Part shown: one piece after another, positions 27,501-36,739 of the stretch
Layout: the number at the start of each line of letters is the position of its first letter
How positions within the stretch are numbered: position 1 is the first letter of the stretch
Source of the DNA: DYJK01 sp040755055
GTDB taxonomy: Bacteria > Bacteroidota > Ignavibacteria > Ignavibacteriales > Melioribacteraceae
Direction: 5' to 3'
Length of the DNA: 64,000 nucleotides
NCBI GenBank assembly: GCA_040755055.1
Contig: JBFMBS010000018.1
Coordinates: 1-64,000, forward strand
Made by a program: the position numbers and the translations under genes
Notes under the pieces: model-generated
Database searches by the model: none
Told to the model about the DNA's origin: nothing
Seen by the model: the letters and a program-made list of their open reading frames with translations, nothing else

Positions 27501-28047
27501 TATCAATATCATCGGAAAGTTTGCCGGATAGTTGGAGTCTTAACCCACTGTTGATCTGCATATCCTGGTTTGTTCCTATTGTAATGCCCCTTATCAAAGC
27601 GCCGCTTTTTTGAATACTTTTGCCAAAGATTGATTCTGTCGTCAATACTTTCTCTTCGTCTCTCAAAAACTTTACCGTATCCAATAATTTTTCATCATAA
27701 CGGATAACAAGATTACGGCGTTTGTATAGAGGTTTCAGTTTTGTTACGATGCTTTCATAACTTATAACAATCGTGTCATTCCTTGAATAATATGTAATTA
27801 GATTGAGACTAAAGACACCTTTTTCATAACTGATTGAATAATCACTTCGATTCAAGAATTGTTTGTTAAGAGATATTTTTTCGCTGAAGGGAATAATATT
27901 TAATGAAGAGATTTTATATGAATTTTTATCACCGACAATAAATGTATCTGCTAAGGCAACTTTTTGATATACATCCTGGGCAATAAGCTTGTTTACCGGA
28001 AGAAAAAATAAACACACTAGATGCAATGTTAGATTGATTTTTTTCAA
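24589..28047 (-). CDS. Large outer-membrane beta-barrel-like protein
   Basis: A 1152-residue exported protein with a signal peptide ending near KLIAQ. Most of the chain from about residue 360 consists of alternating hydrophobic/polar strands with aromatic girdles and short turns, and the C-terminus (TMRAEARAFF) ends in an aromatic residue, both typical of outer-membrane barrels. A conserved-looking stretch (about residues 150-230) includes LIRGITIGTNQDMQINSGL and LSDENTPIQPEGNTE, a motif that from memory also occurs in large outer-membrane proteins of Ignavibacteria and may relate to SprA of the type IX system; this is unverified. The start is TTG without a clear ribosome-binding site. The function is unknown. 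Confidence 0.65.
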   Translation of the reverse strand: MKKINLTLHLVCLFFLPVNKLIAQDVYQKVALADTFIVGDKNSYKISSLNIIPFSEKISLNKQFLNRSDYSISYEKGVFSLNLITYYSRNDTIVISYESIVTKLKPLYKRRNLVIRYDEKLLDTVKFLRDEEKVLTTESIFGKSIQKSGALIRGITIGTNQDMQINSGLRLQLSGKLSDDIDIVAALSDENTPIQPEGNTETLEELDKVFIEVKHKNAAGTFGDYELNERKTEFGQLTRKLQGLKGEINIDNHRGMVAVAGSRGKFNTQQFSGSDGSQGPYRLYGINNERLIVIIAGSEKVFLDGEQLKRGENNDYVIDYSNSEITFTPKRLITSASRISVDFEYTDQQFKRNFFGTAYSTKLFEDNLEFGFSYFREGDDENNPIDFSFSEDDKTLLENAGDERSNAVRSGARLAEPDSLGKIIGSYVKIDTLINDQNYTYYRYAPGDANAVFNVSFTYVGSAKGDYSKESLGNYKFVGISNGSYAPLVYLPLPDLKQNGNFFLNSKLFDALKIKLELSGSDWDKNLFSSIDDSDNFGYARSFVFEIEPSEIKISEINFGKIGLSFKDRLVQKKYSSLDRINEVEFNRNYNLTGNTTDDQTLREISLSLLPTDKISISGKYGFLQQGTSLNSDRFISALSARDSSYHIDYALDYVKSTNNKLKTTWNRQLGNVSYTIASIKPGLDYLFENKHDTETDTLFNTSLKYFQAAPFIEYTYKNNFDIKVSYTYRTEHFPLKNEMVLQSKSYTEQLSFNYRGIKEITSSLSLAFRDKKISDEFKALGIGDNSTVLILSQTRLNLWDNFINGDIYYQASTEQSARLEKVFVKVTQGSGNYIYLGDLNENGIAEENEFQLTSYDGEYILVTTPTDRLFPVIDLKANSRIKFDFGKILKGNGFASSALKIISTETSFRVEENSKIDDTKQIYLLNFSKFLNDSTTIRGSQFLQHDFNFFKSSSDLSFRLRYIQRKSLNQYSGGLERGYFSERGIRIRFKMITEITNQTDIINQADNYVSPSITNRTRQVDKNEIVTDFTYRPIRNIETGFKINFSRSEDSYPAKPTIVDLNSLTLRINYSMANYGRIRFETERTELTSNVSSNIPYEITRGNVIGKNYFWRVFFDYKVTGFIQTSLSYDGRLQGKGKAIHTMRAEARAFF

Positions 28048-28170
28048 CTATCATTTTGTTTTATTCTGTAAAATAAATCTATACCTAAACTACCTTTCTT
28101 TCAAGGTGATTATTAGACTTAATTTTTTCTCTCTGAATCACTAAAACTAAAAAGAGAGTTATACTGGTTT

Positions 28171-28232
28171 TGAATGTGGCTAAAGCCGGTTCTCTTGCTG
28201 CTTGTGTCGTCAGTCCGCTGAAGCGAACTGTA
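28171..28232. repeat. Twin-hairpin intergenic repeat (REP-like)
   Basis: Two adjacent hairpins lie in the spacer between the sensor operon and the outer-membrane gene: GGCTAAAGCC at 28178-28187, and CAGTCCGCT/AGCGAACTG at 28211-28230 with one mismatch. The paired-palindrome design resembles short dispersed intergenic repeats. Only one copy is present here. Confidence 0.45.
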
Positions 28233-28237
28233 ATTAA

Positions 28238-28621
28238 TTAACCTTTTTTCTCCTCAATCAATAAATTTATTTTAGCAAGCAGCTCATGAGGTGGGACGGG
28301 CTTTGCAACAAACAAATCTACTCCGGCGTTGAAAGCGTTTTGCCTATCGATTTGCTTTATATGAGCAGTAACACAAATAATAGGAATGTGTGAGTATTTT
28401 GGATTGCTTTTTACCTTGGCAGTAATATCCAGACCGGTAATCTCTTCTGTTAATGCTATGTCTATTATTATGCAATCATAATCTTTTGAGTTTAAGTGTT
28501 CAAAAAAATTAGTCCCATTAGGGCAGACATCCACTTCAAAGTATTTCCTGAAAAATAAATTATAGAATTTTATTGTTTCTTGATCATCCTCAACAATCAG
28601 CAGTTTTTTCCTGGTTTCCAT
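28238..28621 (-). CDS. Single-domain response regulator
   Basis: A 127-residue stand-alone receiver domain. The acidic pocket is KLLIVEDDQETI (Asp/Glu near residues 11-13), the phospho-acceptor Asp is in DCIIIDIALTEE, the conserved Thr is in IICVTAHI and the Lys in LFVAKPVPPH. There is no output domain, so it acts by protein contact, as a phosphate relay, or on the adjacent kinase. AGGAGGTGTC provides a strong ribosome-binding site 8 nt after the kinase gene, so the two form one operon and the kinase is the likely phosphodonor. Confidence 0.92.
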   Translation of the reverse strand: METRKKLLIVEDDQETIKFYNLFFRKYFEVDVCPNGTNFFEHLNSKDYDCIIIDIALTEEITGLDITAKVKSNPKYSHIPIICVTAHIKQIDRQNAFNAGVDLFVAKPVPPHELLAKINLLIEEKKG

Positions 28622-28629
28622 GACACCTC

Positions 28630-31600
28630 CTATTTGAAAACTACTTTAAACCTCGAACCAGCACCTTTTTCACTTTCAACGAATATCTCTGCTTCGTTAA
28701 CTTCACAATATCTTTTAACTAATGCCAAGCCAAGACCATTGCCTTCATATAATCTTGAGTAACCCTGTTCTTCCTGGGAAAACGGTTCGAATAATTTCGG
28801 CAAATATTCTTTGCCAATTCCTATGCCGGTATCTGCAACAACAACTTCTAATTTATTCTCATCATTTCTTCTTACTTCAACTTCAACCTTGCCTTTGTTG
28901 GTATATTTAATTGCATTATCGATAAGGTTGTTAAAAATTTGTATCACACTATATTCATCAGCTCTAATATTTAGTTCCTCTGTATAATATCTGCTGATCA
29001 GCTCTAACTTCTTTTCTTTAGCAATTCGATAATGTTCGGTTATTAAACGGTTTAAAACATTGTTCCTAATATTTACCATTTTGAAATTCGGTTCATACGT
29101 ACCGGTCTGCAGCTCGGACATATTTAAAATCATATCGATTGTACGGATAATTCTGCTGCTTGCAAATTCAACGCTTTCAAACATTTTATATAGTTCAGGC
29201 TCTAGTTTATCTCCTACCTCGTCTTTCAGGATGTTGTTAAAACTCAGTATTACATTAATTGGAGTTCTAATTTCGTGTGACATTTGCGCAAGGAATTCTG
29301 ACTTGAGCTTATCTGCCTTTTCAGCTTTATCTTTTGCACTTATAAGTTCTTCAATATTCTTTTTCTTTTCAGTTATATCTTCTTTGACTGCAACAAAATG
29401 CGTTATATCTCCATTCTTATTTGCTATCGGTGAGATATAAGCATTTTCCCAGAAATATTCCCCGTTTTTCTTTTTATTATGCATTTCACCTACAAAATCT
29501 TTTCCGGCTAAGATTGTATTCCACATTTTTTGATAAAATTCTTTTGTCTGTGAGCCAGATTTTAAAATACGTGGGTTCTCACCCAACACTTCTTCTAAAG
29601 AATAGCCCGTAATTTTGGTGAACATTGGATTGACATATTCGATATTGCCATTCTTGTCTGTAATTACAATACTAACCGGGCTATGTATCACTGCATTGGA
29701 AAGTTTTATTGTTGCTTCTTCGGCTTGCTTACGCTTCGTAATATCGGTGAACATTCCAAACGAACCGGTATATTTTCCTTCTTTATTAAATGTTGGTACG
29801 GCTGCTATAAGTGTCCATATTAAAGATCCGTCTTTTTTTACTAATCGTCTTTCGTAGAATTCCGATTTACCACTTTTTCTAATTTCCTTTTTTAAAAAAT
29901 GGTCTTTTAAATCTGCTGTTGTAATTAACTCTTTAAAAGCCATTTTCTTTAATTCTTCAACAGAGTACCCAAGCATCTCTGCCATACGTGGATTAGCTAA
30001 ATATATATTTTCATCTTCATCTGCTGCTAAAATTCCTTCATAAGATGTTTCAAACAGATACCTGAATCGTTCTTCACTTTCCTTAAGCGCATCCGCTGTT
30101 TTACGGCGTTCAGTTACATCTCTAGCAATAACATAAAAACCTTTTACAGTGTTGTTTTCGACAATCAAACGAGCATTTTGATTAAACCACTTTATCTCAC
30201 CCGATTTAGAACGGAAAGGATATTCAGTTGAGGTAGATTCTATTCTCTGTAAATATTGTCTAATGTAATTTAGTTTAACTCGTTGTTTATAATCGGGTTC
30301 GATCATATCTATATATTTAATTTTCTTTAGTTCGTCCAGTGTGTAACCGGAAGCTTTTATGCCAGCCGGATTGACATAAGTAAAATAGCCGTTGTTATCA
30401 ACAGTAAATACAATTTCAACAGCTTCTTCAACAACGGACCTGAATTTCTTCTCAGATTCGACCAAAGCTTTTTCCGCTTTTTTTCTTTCGGTAATATCTT
30501 CTACAGTTCCATCATAATATAGAGTTTTGCCATTAGCGTCACGTATTATATTAGCACTTTCTCTAACATTTATATAAGTACCGTCCTTTCTTTGCCATAC
30601 AGATTCTATACCATGAACTACACCCTTGCTTTCAATTAAACTTAGAAAATCCTTCCTCGGGTGCTCAGATTCAAAACCCAGTTGCTGCAAATTGCGTCTT
30701 GTCAGTTCTTCGAAGGAATTGAATCCTAACAATTTAACCAATGCCGGGTTTGCTAAAATTATTTTGCCATCCGGTGTTGTTCGATATAAACCGATGGTTG
30801 AATTTTCGTACAGACCGCGGAAGCGTTCTTCACTCTCCTTTAATTGTTCTTCAGCTTTAATTCTATCTGTTACATCCTCTATAATAGCTTGAATACAAGG
30901 TTGACCTTTGAAAATAGTTTTTGTAAGAGAAATTACTGCATTATATGGATTGCCGTCTTTGCGTTTAAATAAAATAGGATAGTTTTTTACTAACCCTTGC
31001 TTTCGGAAAATAGATAAGACTTTTTCGCGTTCTTGGGGATCAAAATAAAGTTTAGTAACATTCCTCATCTGAATTGCATCTTCATACGTATAACTGCCTT
31101 GTTTTAAGAGAGCGCTATTAAACGCTAGTATGTTTCCATTCAAATCAGCTACACCAATACCTACCGGCGAGTTTTCGAATAATAGCCGGAACTGTTCTTC
31201 GCTGGCTCTAAGAGTTTCTTCGGCGTGTTTACGTTCTGTTTCACTTTCCATGAACTCAAGTGCAAATGAAATATCCATCGTCATTTCATCAAGCAATTTA
31301 ATTTCATCTTCTTGAAAGAAATCCTTCTCGGTCGAAAATAAATTAAATGTACCTAAAACTTTACCATGCACTTTAATCGGGAATGAAGCCGATGATTTAC
31401 AGCCCAATTCTATTGTATCTTTTTTACATGGTAACAATTCATCACTTTTTTCAAGATCATTTATGATGAAATATTTTGTTGATTTAATTACTTTGTTACT
31501 AAGACAATAACACAATTCCATACTTTTTTTCTCTATACTGCTTTGTTCATTTGGTGCTACTTCAGTTTCAGCAGTTTCAGAGTTTATTATACCAATCCAA

Positions 31601-33852
31601 ACCATTTTGAATTTTCCGTCTTCAAGCGCAATACGGCACACTTCATCAAATAGTTTTTTTCTTTCCTTAACGCGAACAATAGTCTGGTTAATATTGCTGA
31701 GAATTGCGTAAACACGATTCAGTCTCACTATTTCTTGTTCGGTTTTCTTCTGTTCAGTAATATCTCTTGCTGTAGAAATAGCACCGGTGACCTTTCCATT
31801 ATTATCTTTTAGAACACGGCACCACCATGCAAGTAACCTAACTTTTCCGTCTTTTCTTCTTTGCCAGCTTTCAACATAGATAATATCCTCACTACCGTTA
31901 AAAAGAGGCTGCACTTTATTATAGGTTTCTTGTTCGCCTTTGAAATAGTATGCGGCTTCTTTGCCAATAACATCATCACCAAAGAAATCATAACCGGCTT
32001 TATTAGCCCATGTATAGATTTTTTGATCGTTTACTTCCATAATAATATCCGGTACCGAGGAAAGAATGGCACTTTGACGTGAAGAAAGAACCATCAATGC
32101 TTCTTCGGCTTTCTTCCTTTCCGTAATGTCTATAACAAAACATGATGCGGCGAATATTTCATCATCAGGCTTACGAACCTGGTTCCAATGATATTCATAA
32201 TAGGTGTTCGATGGCTTGTCATATTTAAGTTCAACAAACGATTCCCCAGCTAAAACTTTATTGATTGACTGTTTGACGACGGTTTTATAATCCAGTTTTG
32301 GAATGCAATCTAGCATATTCATACCAATATCAATGTTGACCGCAAAATTCTTCTTCATCTCAAGCCGGTGGTTTTCATTGAATTTGATATACCGGTAATC
32401 TCTATCGATCATGAATATATTTATTGAATGCGAATTATTAATTATGGCATTGAGAATGGCATTCTTATTTAATATTTCATTTTCAAATTTTTTCCTTTCG
32501 GAAATATCACGGATTATTTCTTGAATGTATGTTTTATTTTCAATCTTAAATGCTTTCGCACTAACTTCAGCCGGGAACTGGGAACCATCTTTTTTCGCAT
32601 ATACTACTTCAAATAATAAACTTCCGTCATGCAGAATTCTCTTTGTTGTTTTTTCCATTAAATTTTGAAATACAACAACATCACTTAGATTCAGTTTTGT
32701 AATTTCGGCAACACTGTAACCGAATAGATGTTCTGTACTATCATTCGCTTGAACAATATTACCTTTTTCATCTACCAGGAACATAACATCGTTAGCGTGT
32801 TTAATTAAAAAATCATACTGTTGTTTGAGGCGCTCTCTTTCAAGTTCCTTCTCATAATCGGAAATTTTCTCTTTGTATTGTGTCCTTTTCCAGACGAACA
32901 CAATGAGAACTACAAACAACCCAAAACCTGATAGCGCAAATATTGTGTAGAATAATGTAAAGCTATACAACGGTTCAAAAATTTCATCCTTATCTATCTT
33001 TGATACCATGAGCCAGTTTGAATTTGGTACTTTATTCACGTATGCAATGACGCCAACACCACGATAATCGGCAGATTCAATAAATCCAACCTTTCCTTTC
33101 ACTGCTTCTGCAGCCGGAATGCTGCTTGATAAAGTTGCCTTCAGTTTTAATGCGGTATTTCTCAAGTGTCTTAGTTCGTTTAAAAAGAGAACACTATCAC
33201 CGTCTTTTCGTACTATGAGTGTTTCAGCAGTTCTGCTTTTCTTAGGCCACTTTTGAATTAACGGGTAGAGATAATTGTAAGGATTAACACGAAGAACTAA
33301 AAATGCTGTTGGTTGATTGCTGCTATTATATAAAGGAGCAATTAAATCATAATGGATTTTATTTTCATTACTGCAGTAATATAAACCCGTTATAGTAATT
33401 TCTTTTTTGTTAAATGCTTCTAAAATCTTAGACTTAGTAATTTCGTCGTAGGAATCGAAGCTTAAACCTACAGTAAGTAAATTATTGCCGCTTTGGTCGG
33501 TAATAAAAATAGATTCGTAATCATACAGTTTGATAAGAAGCGTTAGTCGTTTTTTAATTTCATCTTCTTCTTTCTTGTTCGTTTTATCCTTAAACCATTC
33601 ATCAAAGTTTTTGATAAAGAAAGGTGATTGCGAAATTACAGCAGCATCGCCGCTTCTATCTTTAATCCACTGAACAAGCTGATCGATTTTTAAATCAGCA
33701 ACTGACTTAAGGTCAGCATATATCTCCGATTCAATTCGTTTTTTTTGCTGATCAAAAAAGTAGAATGACAAAAAAGATGCAATTATAAATATCGCGGTAA
33801 ATATTACGATAAGATTTTTGGGGAAACGGACTTTACTTTTTCCGTTACTCAT
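28630..33852 (-). CDS. Multi-PAS sensor histidine kinase (Cache–8 PAS–GAF)
   Basis: A 1740-residue membrane sensor kinase. Order: TM1 (about 13-30), a periplasmic Cache-like domain (about 35-300), TM2 (about 303-328), PAS1-3 (about 345-715), a GAF domain (about 725-870), PAS4-8 (about 880-1500), HisKA with phospho-acceptor His in MSHEIRTPIN, and HATPase_c with ADTGIGIG and NGLGLALVKR. All catalytic motifs look intact, unlike the hybrid protein at 54225-56576. Many PAS domains are followed by the usual DITERKK-type PAC linker. Eight PAS plus a GAF suggests integration of several redox or small-ligand cues; no haem or flavin residue was identified. It is transcribed with the response regulator downstream. 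Confidence 0.93.
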   Translation of the reverse strand: MSNGKSKVRFPKNLIVIFTAIFIIASFLSFYFFDQQKKRIESEIYADLKSVADLKIDQLVQWIKDRSGDAAVISQSPFFIKNFDEWFKDKTNKKEEDEIKKRLTLLIKLYDYESIFITDQSGNNLLTVGLSFDSYDEITKSKILEAFNKKEITITGLYYCSNENKIHYDLIAPLYNSSNQPTAFLVLRVNPYNYLYPLIQKWPKKSRTAETLIVRKDGDSVLFLNELRHLRNTALKLKATLSSSIPAAEAVKGKVGFIESADYRGVGVIAYVNKVPNSNWLMVSKIDKDEIFEPLYSFTLFYTIFALSGFGLFVVLIVFVWKRTQYKEKISDYEKELERERLKQQYDFLIKHANDVMFLVDEKGNIVQANDSTEHLFGYSVAEITKLNLSDVVVFQNLMEKTTKRILHDGSLLFEVVYAKKDGSQFPAEVSAKAFKIENKTYIQEIIRDISERKKFENEILNKNAILNAIINNSHSINIFMIDRDYRYIKFNENHRLEMKKNFAVNIDIGMNMLDCIPKLDYKTVVKQSINKVLAGESFVELKYDKPSNTYYEYHWNQVRKPDDEIFAASCFVIDITERKKAEEALMVLSSRQSAILSSVPDIIMEVNDQKIYTWANKAGYDFFGDDVIGKEAAYYFKGEQETYNKVQPLFNGSEDIIYVESWQRRKDGKVRLLAWWCRVLKDNNGKVTGAISTARDITEQKKTEQEIVRLNRVYAILSNINQTIVRVKERKKLFDEVCRIALEDGKFKMVWIGIINSETAETEVAPNEQSSIEKKSMELCYCLSNKVIKSTKYFIINDLEKSDELLPCKKDTIELGCKSSASFPIKVHGKVLGTFNLFSTEKDFFQEDEIKLLDEMTMDISFALEFMESETERKHAEETLRASEEQFRLLFENSPVGIGVADLNGNILAFNSALLKQGSYTYEDAIQMRNVTKLYFDPQEREKVLSIFRKQGLVKNYPILFKRKDGNPYNAVISLTKTIFKGQPCIQAIIEDVTDRIKAEEQLKESEERFRGLYENSTIGLYRTTPDGKIILANPALVKLLGFNSFEELTRRNLQQLGFESEHPRKDFLSLIESKGVVHGIESVWQRKDGTYINVRESANIIRDANGKTLYYDGTVEDITERKKAEKALVESEKKFRSVVEEAVEIVFTVDNNGYFTYVNPAGIKASGYTLDELKKIKYIDMIEPDYKQRVKLNYIRQYLQRIESTSTEYPFRSKSGEIKWFNQNARLIVENNTVKGFYVIARDVTERRKTADALKESEERFRYLFETSYEGILAADEDENIYLANPRMAEMLGYSVEELKKMAFKELITTADLKDHFLKKEIRKSGKSEFYERRLVKKDGSLIWTLIAAVPTFNKEGKYTGSFGMFTDITKRKQAEEATIKLSNAVIHSPVSIVITDKNGNIEYVNPMFTKITGYSLEEVLGENPRILKSGSQTKEFYQKMWNTILAGKDFVGEMHNKKKNGEYFWENAYISPIANKNGDITHFVAVKEDITEKKKNIEELISAKDKAEKADKLKSEFLAQMSHEIRTPINVILSFNNILKDEVGDKLEPELYKMFESVEFASSRIIRTIDMILNMSELQTGTYEPNFKMVNIRNNVLNRLITEHYRIAKEKKLELISRYYTEELNIRADEYSVIQIFNNLIDNAIKYTNKGKVEVEVRRNDENKLEVVVADTGIGIGKEYLPKLFEPFSQEEQGYSRLYEGNGLGLALVKRYCEVNEAEIFVESEKGAGSRFKVVFK

Positions 33853-34005
33853 AGAAACTCTATTTATTTTTCAATATTAGAATTAAGTCGAAATAAATAA
33901 AGGATAATGATACTTGGATTAAAATATGTAAAAAAAACTTCTATGTCTATAATTATAATTTATGATTAGAATACAAAGTATAAGAATGTTATAAGTAGAA
34001 ACTAA

Positions 34006-35235
34006 TTACTCATAACGTAAAGCTTCGATAGGATCGAGGTTGGCAGCTTTGTATGCCGGGTAAACCCCAAAGACAATCCCAACAAATGAGGTAACAAGTA
34101 AACCGATAACAATCCATTCAATAGGAAGAACTATCGACACACCTAGTAGTACCGCCACAAGGTTTCCACCAACAACGCCTAAAACAATTCCTATTAAACC
34201 CCCAAACCAGCTTAAGGATATTGCTTCTATTATGAATTGCGATAAAATGTTTTTCTTTTTTGCGCCAACGGCTTTTCTAATTCCAATTTCCCGTGTTCTT
34301 TCGGTTACGCTAACAAGCATTATATTCATAATTCCAATACCGGCAGCAAGAAGAGCAATGAACGCAACAACCGCCGAGCCAAGCTTAAAATATTTTGTAA
34401 TATCGTTAAACTGCTCGATTAGTTGTTCGTTAGTTACTATTTCAAAATCATTTTCCATACCTATAGGAACTTTTCTAATTTTTCTCATAGCGCCTATAAC
34501 TTCATCCATCGTTTCATCAATTAAATCTTTATTCTTAGCCATAACTGCAAATGCAGCACTTCGTTCGCTTCCGAAATGTTTTTCGAAAACGGAAAGAGGT
34601 ACACAAATAAAATTATCCTGGGATTGTCCTAAAATACTTCCGCGTTTTTCGAAGATACCAATAATTTCATAACTGTACTTATCAACTCGAATCGTGTGGC
34701 CGATCGGATCCACATTCTTGAATAGTTTATCTATTACATCTGTCCCAACAACAGCAACCGGCTTGGAATAATCATTATCCGATTTGGAAAAATTTCTCCC
34801 CTCTGATACTTTTAGATCAAGTGCAATGAAATAATCGAAATTCACTCCGGCTACATAAACATTCGGATTAGTTCTTTCATTCCCGTATTTAACTGTTCTA
34901 CCACCGGTCGATAAACTAATTCCGACAGCAAGCGGCAACGAGGTCATTTCTCTTAGTTTCTCACCATCCTTAACTTCAAGGTCTCTCCTATTTCTAAAAT
35001 CCCTTCTCCTATGCGGACCGCCCATCTGTAAAGCCGGCCACTTTTGTACGATAAAATTGTTTGTTCCAATTCGATTAAAAGTATCTTCTACACTTTGCTG
35101 TACTGCACTAATTGCAGTCATTACAATTATGATAGAGAACAAGCCAACAGCGATACCGACCAATGTTAGGATTGATCTTAGTTTATTGCCGGCAATGGAG
35201 TTGTACGCTAATTTAATACTTTCAAATACTTGCAT
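34006..35235 (-). CDS. MacB/FtsX-type ABC permease (copy 1 of pair type A)
   Basis: A 409-residue inner-membrane protein with one N-terminal helix, a large periplasmic MacB_PCD domain (about residues 45-235) and three C-terminal FtsX-type helices, ending in the hallmark YPAYKAANLDPIEALRYE. The conserved cytoplasmic segment ERTREIGIRKAVGAKKKNI contacts the ATPase. It closely resembles the permease at 36740-37972 (both share QKWPA and PNV…G stretches after NKLRSILT), so these are type A. Last gene of the exporter operon; its start overlaps the stop of the next permease by 1 nt. It is likely to heterodimerise with a type B permease. Confidence 0.9.
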   Translation of the reverse strand: MQVFESIKLAYNSIAGNKLRSILTLVGIAVGLFSIIIVMTAISAVQQSVEDTFNRIGTNNFIVQKWPALQMGGPHRRRDFRNRRDLEVKDGEKLREMTSLPLAVGISLSTGGRTVKYGNERTNPNVYVAGVNFDYFIALDLKVSEGRNFSKSDNDYSKPVAVVGTDVIDKLFKNVDPIGHTIRVDKYSYEIIGIFEKRGSILGQSQDNFICVPLSVFEKHFGSERSAAFAVMAKNKDLIDETMDEVIGAMRKIRKVPIGMENDFEIVTNEQLIEQFNDITKYFKLGSAVVAFIALLAAGIGIMNIMLVSVTERTREIGIRKAVGAKKKNILSQFIIEAISLSWFGGLIGIVLGVVGGNLVAVLLGVSIVLPIEWIVIGLLVTSFVGIVFGVYPAYKAANLDPIEALRYE

Positions 35236-36470
35236 TACTCATACCTCAAAGCATCAACCGGGTTTAAGCGCGAAGCTTTCCATGCCGGCAAAAACCCCGA
35301 TAATATTCCAACAAATGCTGAAATTAATAATGCTAAACCAACTATTGGCAGCGGCATTGTTGTGGGCAAAAATTGATTAATGATCAAACTAAGCGGAAAC
35401 GAGATTATTATACCAATCACTCCACCCAGCATACAGATTAGTGCCGACTCGGTTAAAAATTGTAACAAGATAGACCACGTTTTAGCGCCAATAGCTTTCC
35501 TGATTCCGATCTCTTTTGTTCTTTCGGTTACCGAAACAAACATTATATTCATTATACCTATTGCACCGACAAATAAGGATAATGCCGTAATTACAATACC
35601 GGCATAAGCAATTATCCCGACAGTTTGATCGTACATCTGTTTAAACGCTTCTTGTTGATTAACGGCAAAGTCATCCGGTTTGTTGAAAGGGACTTTACGA
35701 ATGATGCGCATAGCAGAAATAATTTCTTGCTTAGTATCTTCAAGTTTATCAACATCACCAACTTTAACATCTATTCTTAGTCTTCTGTGTATATCATCTG
35801 AAAATAATTCTAAAGATTTCAAAGGCATAATGATCATACCATCCATACTAAATGACCCAAGGAAACCGCTCCCTTGTTTCGTCATAACACCGATAATTTT
35901 AAAGGGAATATTATTGATCTTGATTTCTTTGTTTATCGGGCTTTCAATCGGGAATAATTCTTTGACAATATCCTGACCAACCATACAAACTTTCCGTCCG
36001 GCTCTAACATCCATTTCCGACATAAATCTTCCTTCTTCCAGTTCGATCTGGCTTGTTCTCTGGAAATCTTCGGTTGTGCCGTAAACAACTGAAGAAATAA
36101 CCGAACGCTCTTTTCGTTTAACATTTAATCCAAACGATGAAGCCGTTGGTGCAATTGCTTCATAAGTGTTAATCATTTCTTTAAGGCGCTCGTATTGTTC
36201 TATAGTAATATTTTTTCTGTTGCGGTATAAGCTCCAATCGCCCATAGCAAACCACGGTACTTTGCTTACATATAAAACATCGCTGCCGAGCGAAGAAATT
36301 GATGTTAAAAATGCCTCGCGCAATCCTACAATTGCAGTTGACATTGTCGTAACAGCAACAATACCGATTATGATTCCCAACGTGGTTAAAGTAGAACGTA
36401 ATTTATTAATACGAATGGCATTGAACGCTATTGCGCAGATTTCAAGAAATTCGATAAGAAAGTTTTTCAT
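35235..36470 (-). CDS. MacB/FtsX-type ABC permease (copy 1 of pair type B)
   Basis: A 411-residue permease with the same plan: an N-terminal helix after INKLRSTLTTLGIIIGIVAV, a periplasmic MacB_PCD domain, and three C-terminal helices with the cytoplasmic ERTKEIGIRKAIGAK loop, ending LNPVDALRYE. It matches the permease at 38005-39243 (SSLGSD…LYxxK and LRNRKNxTxE elements are shared) rather than its immediate neighbours, defining type B. It overlaps the type A gene by 1 nt. A roughly 270-bp spacer containing an inverted-repeat element separates it from the other permease pair, so it may depend on read-through. Confidence 0.9.
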   Translation of the reverse strand: MKNFLIEFLEICAIAFNAIRINKLRSTLTTLGIIIGIVAVTTMSTAIVGLREAFLTSISSLGSDVLYVSKVPWFAMGDWSLYRNRKNITIEQYERLKEMINTYEAIAPTASSFGLNVKRKERSVISSVVYGTTEDFQRTSQIELEEGRFMSEMDVRAGRKVCMVGQDIVKELFPIESPINKEIKINNIPFKIIGVMTKQGSGFLGSFSMDGMIIMPLKSLELFSDDIHRRLRIDVKVGDVDKLEDTKQEIISAMRIIRKVPFNKPDDFAVNQQEAFKQMYDQTVGIIAYAGIVITALSLFVGAIGIMNIMFVSVTERTKEIGIRKAIGAKTWSILLQFLTESALICMLGGVIGIIISFPLSLIINQFLPTTMPLPIVGLALLISAFVGILSGFLPAWKASRLNPVDALRYE

Positions 36471-36516
36471 TCAAACTCTATCAAAAAATCGGAATGCAAT
36501 ATATATTTTTATGAAT

Positions 36517-36720
36517 AAAAAAAGCTGTCATTTTTTTATGATAATCTTATCTGTCCCAAACTTTATTCCGGCATCACAACAAGTTGTTGAAAGATGCTTA
36601 ATGACAGCAAGAAAAAATTCTGAGATATAAAAAGGATAAAACCTTTGCAAAAAGATGGTTTTGCAACTTTTTTAATCATCCTTAAAAAGTTTGGGACAGC
36701 TGTGATGATAACAGCTTTTT
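36517..36720. repeat. MITE-like inverted-repeat element inside the exporter operon
   Basis: A non-coding insertion-like structure between two permease pairs. Perfect 14-bp inverted ends CTGTCCCAAACTTT (36551-36564) and AAAGTTTGGGACAG (36686-36699) enclose 149 bp. Outside these, AAAAAGCTGT (36519-36528) is repeated inverted at 36711-36720, making imperfect longer arms. Inside are further nested palindromes, including TGCAAAA/TTTTGCA and AAGGAT/ATCCTT. No reading frame resembles a transposase. As RNA it would fold into a long hairpin and could attenuate or process the mRNA between the permease pairs. A decayed insertion sequence or MITE is the preferred reading. Confidence 0.6.
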
Positions 36721-36739
36721 CAATATATGCTTTCAAAAA

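Noticed and set aside
36517..36720. An intact insertion sequence
   Set aside because: The unit is only about 150-200 bp and encodes no transposase.
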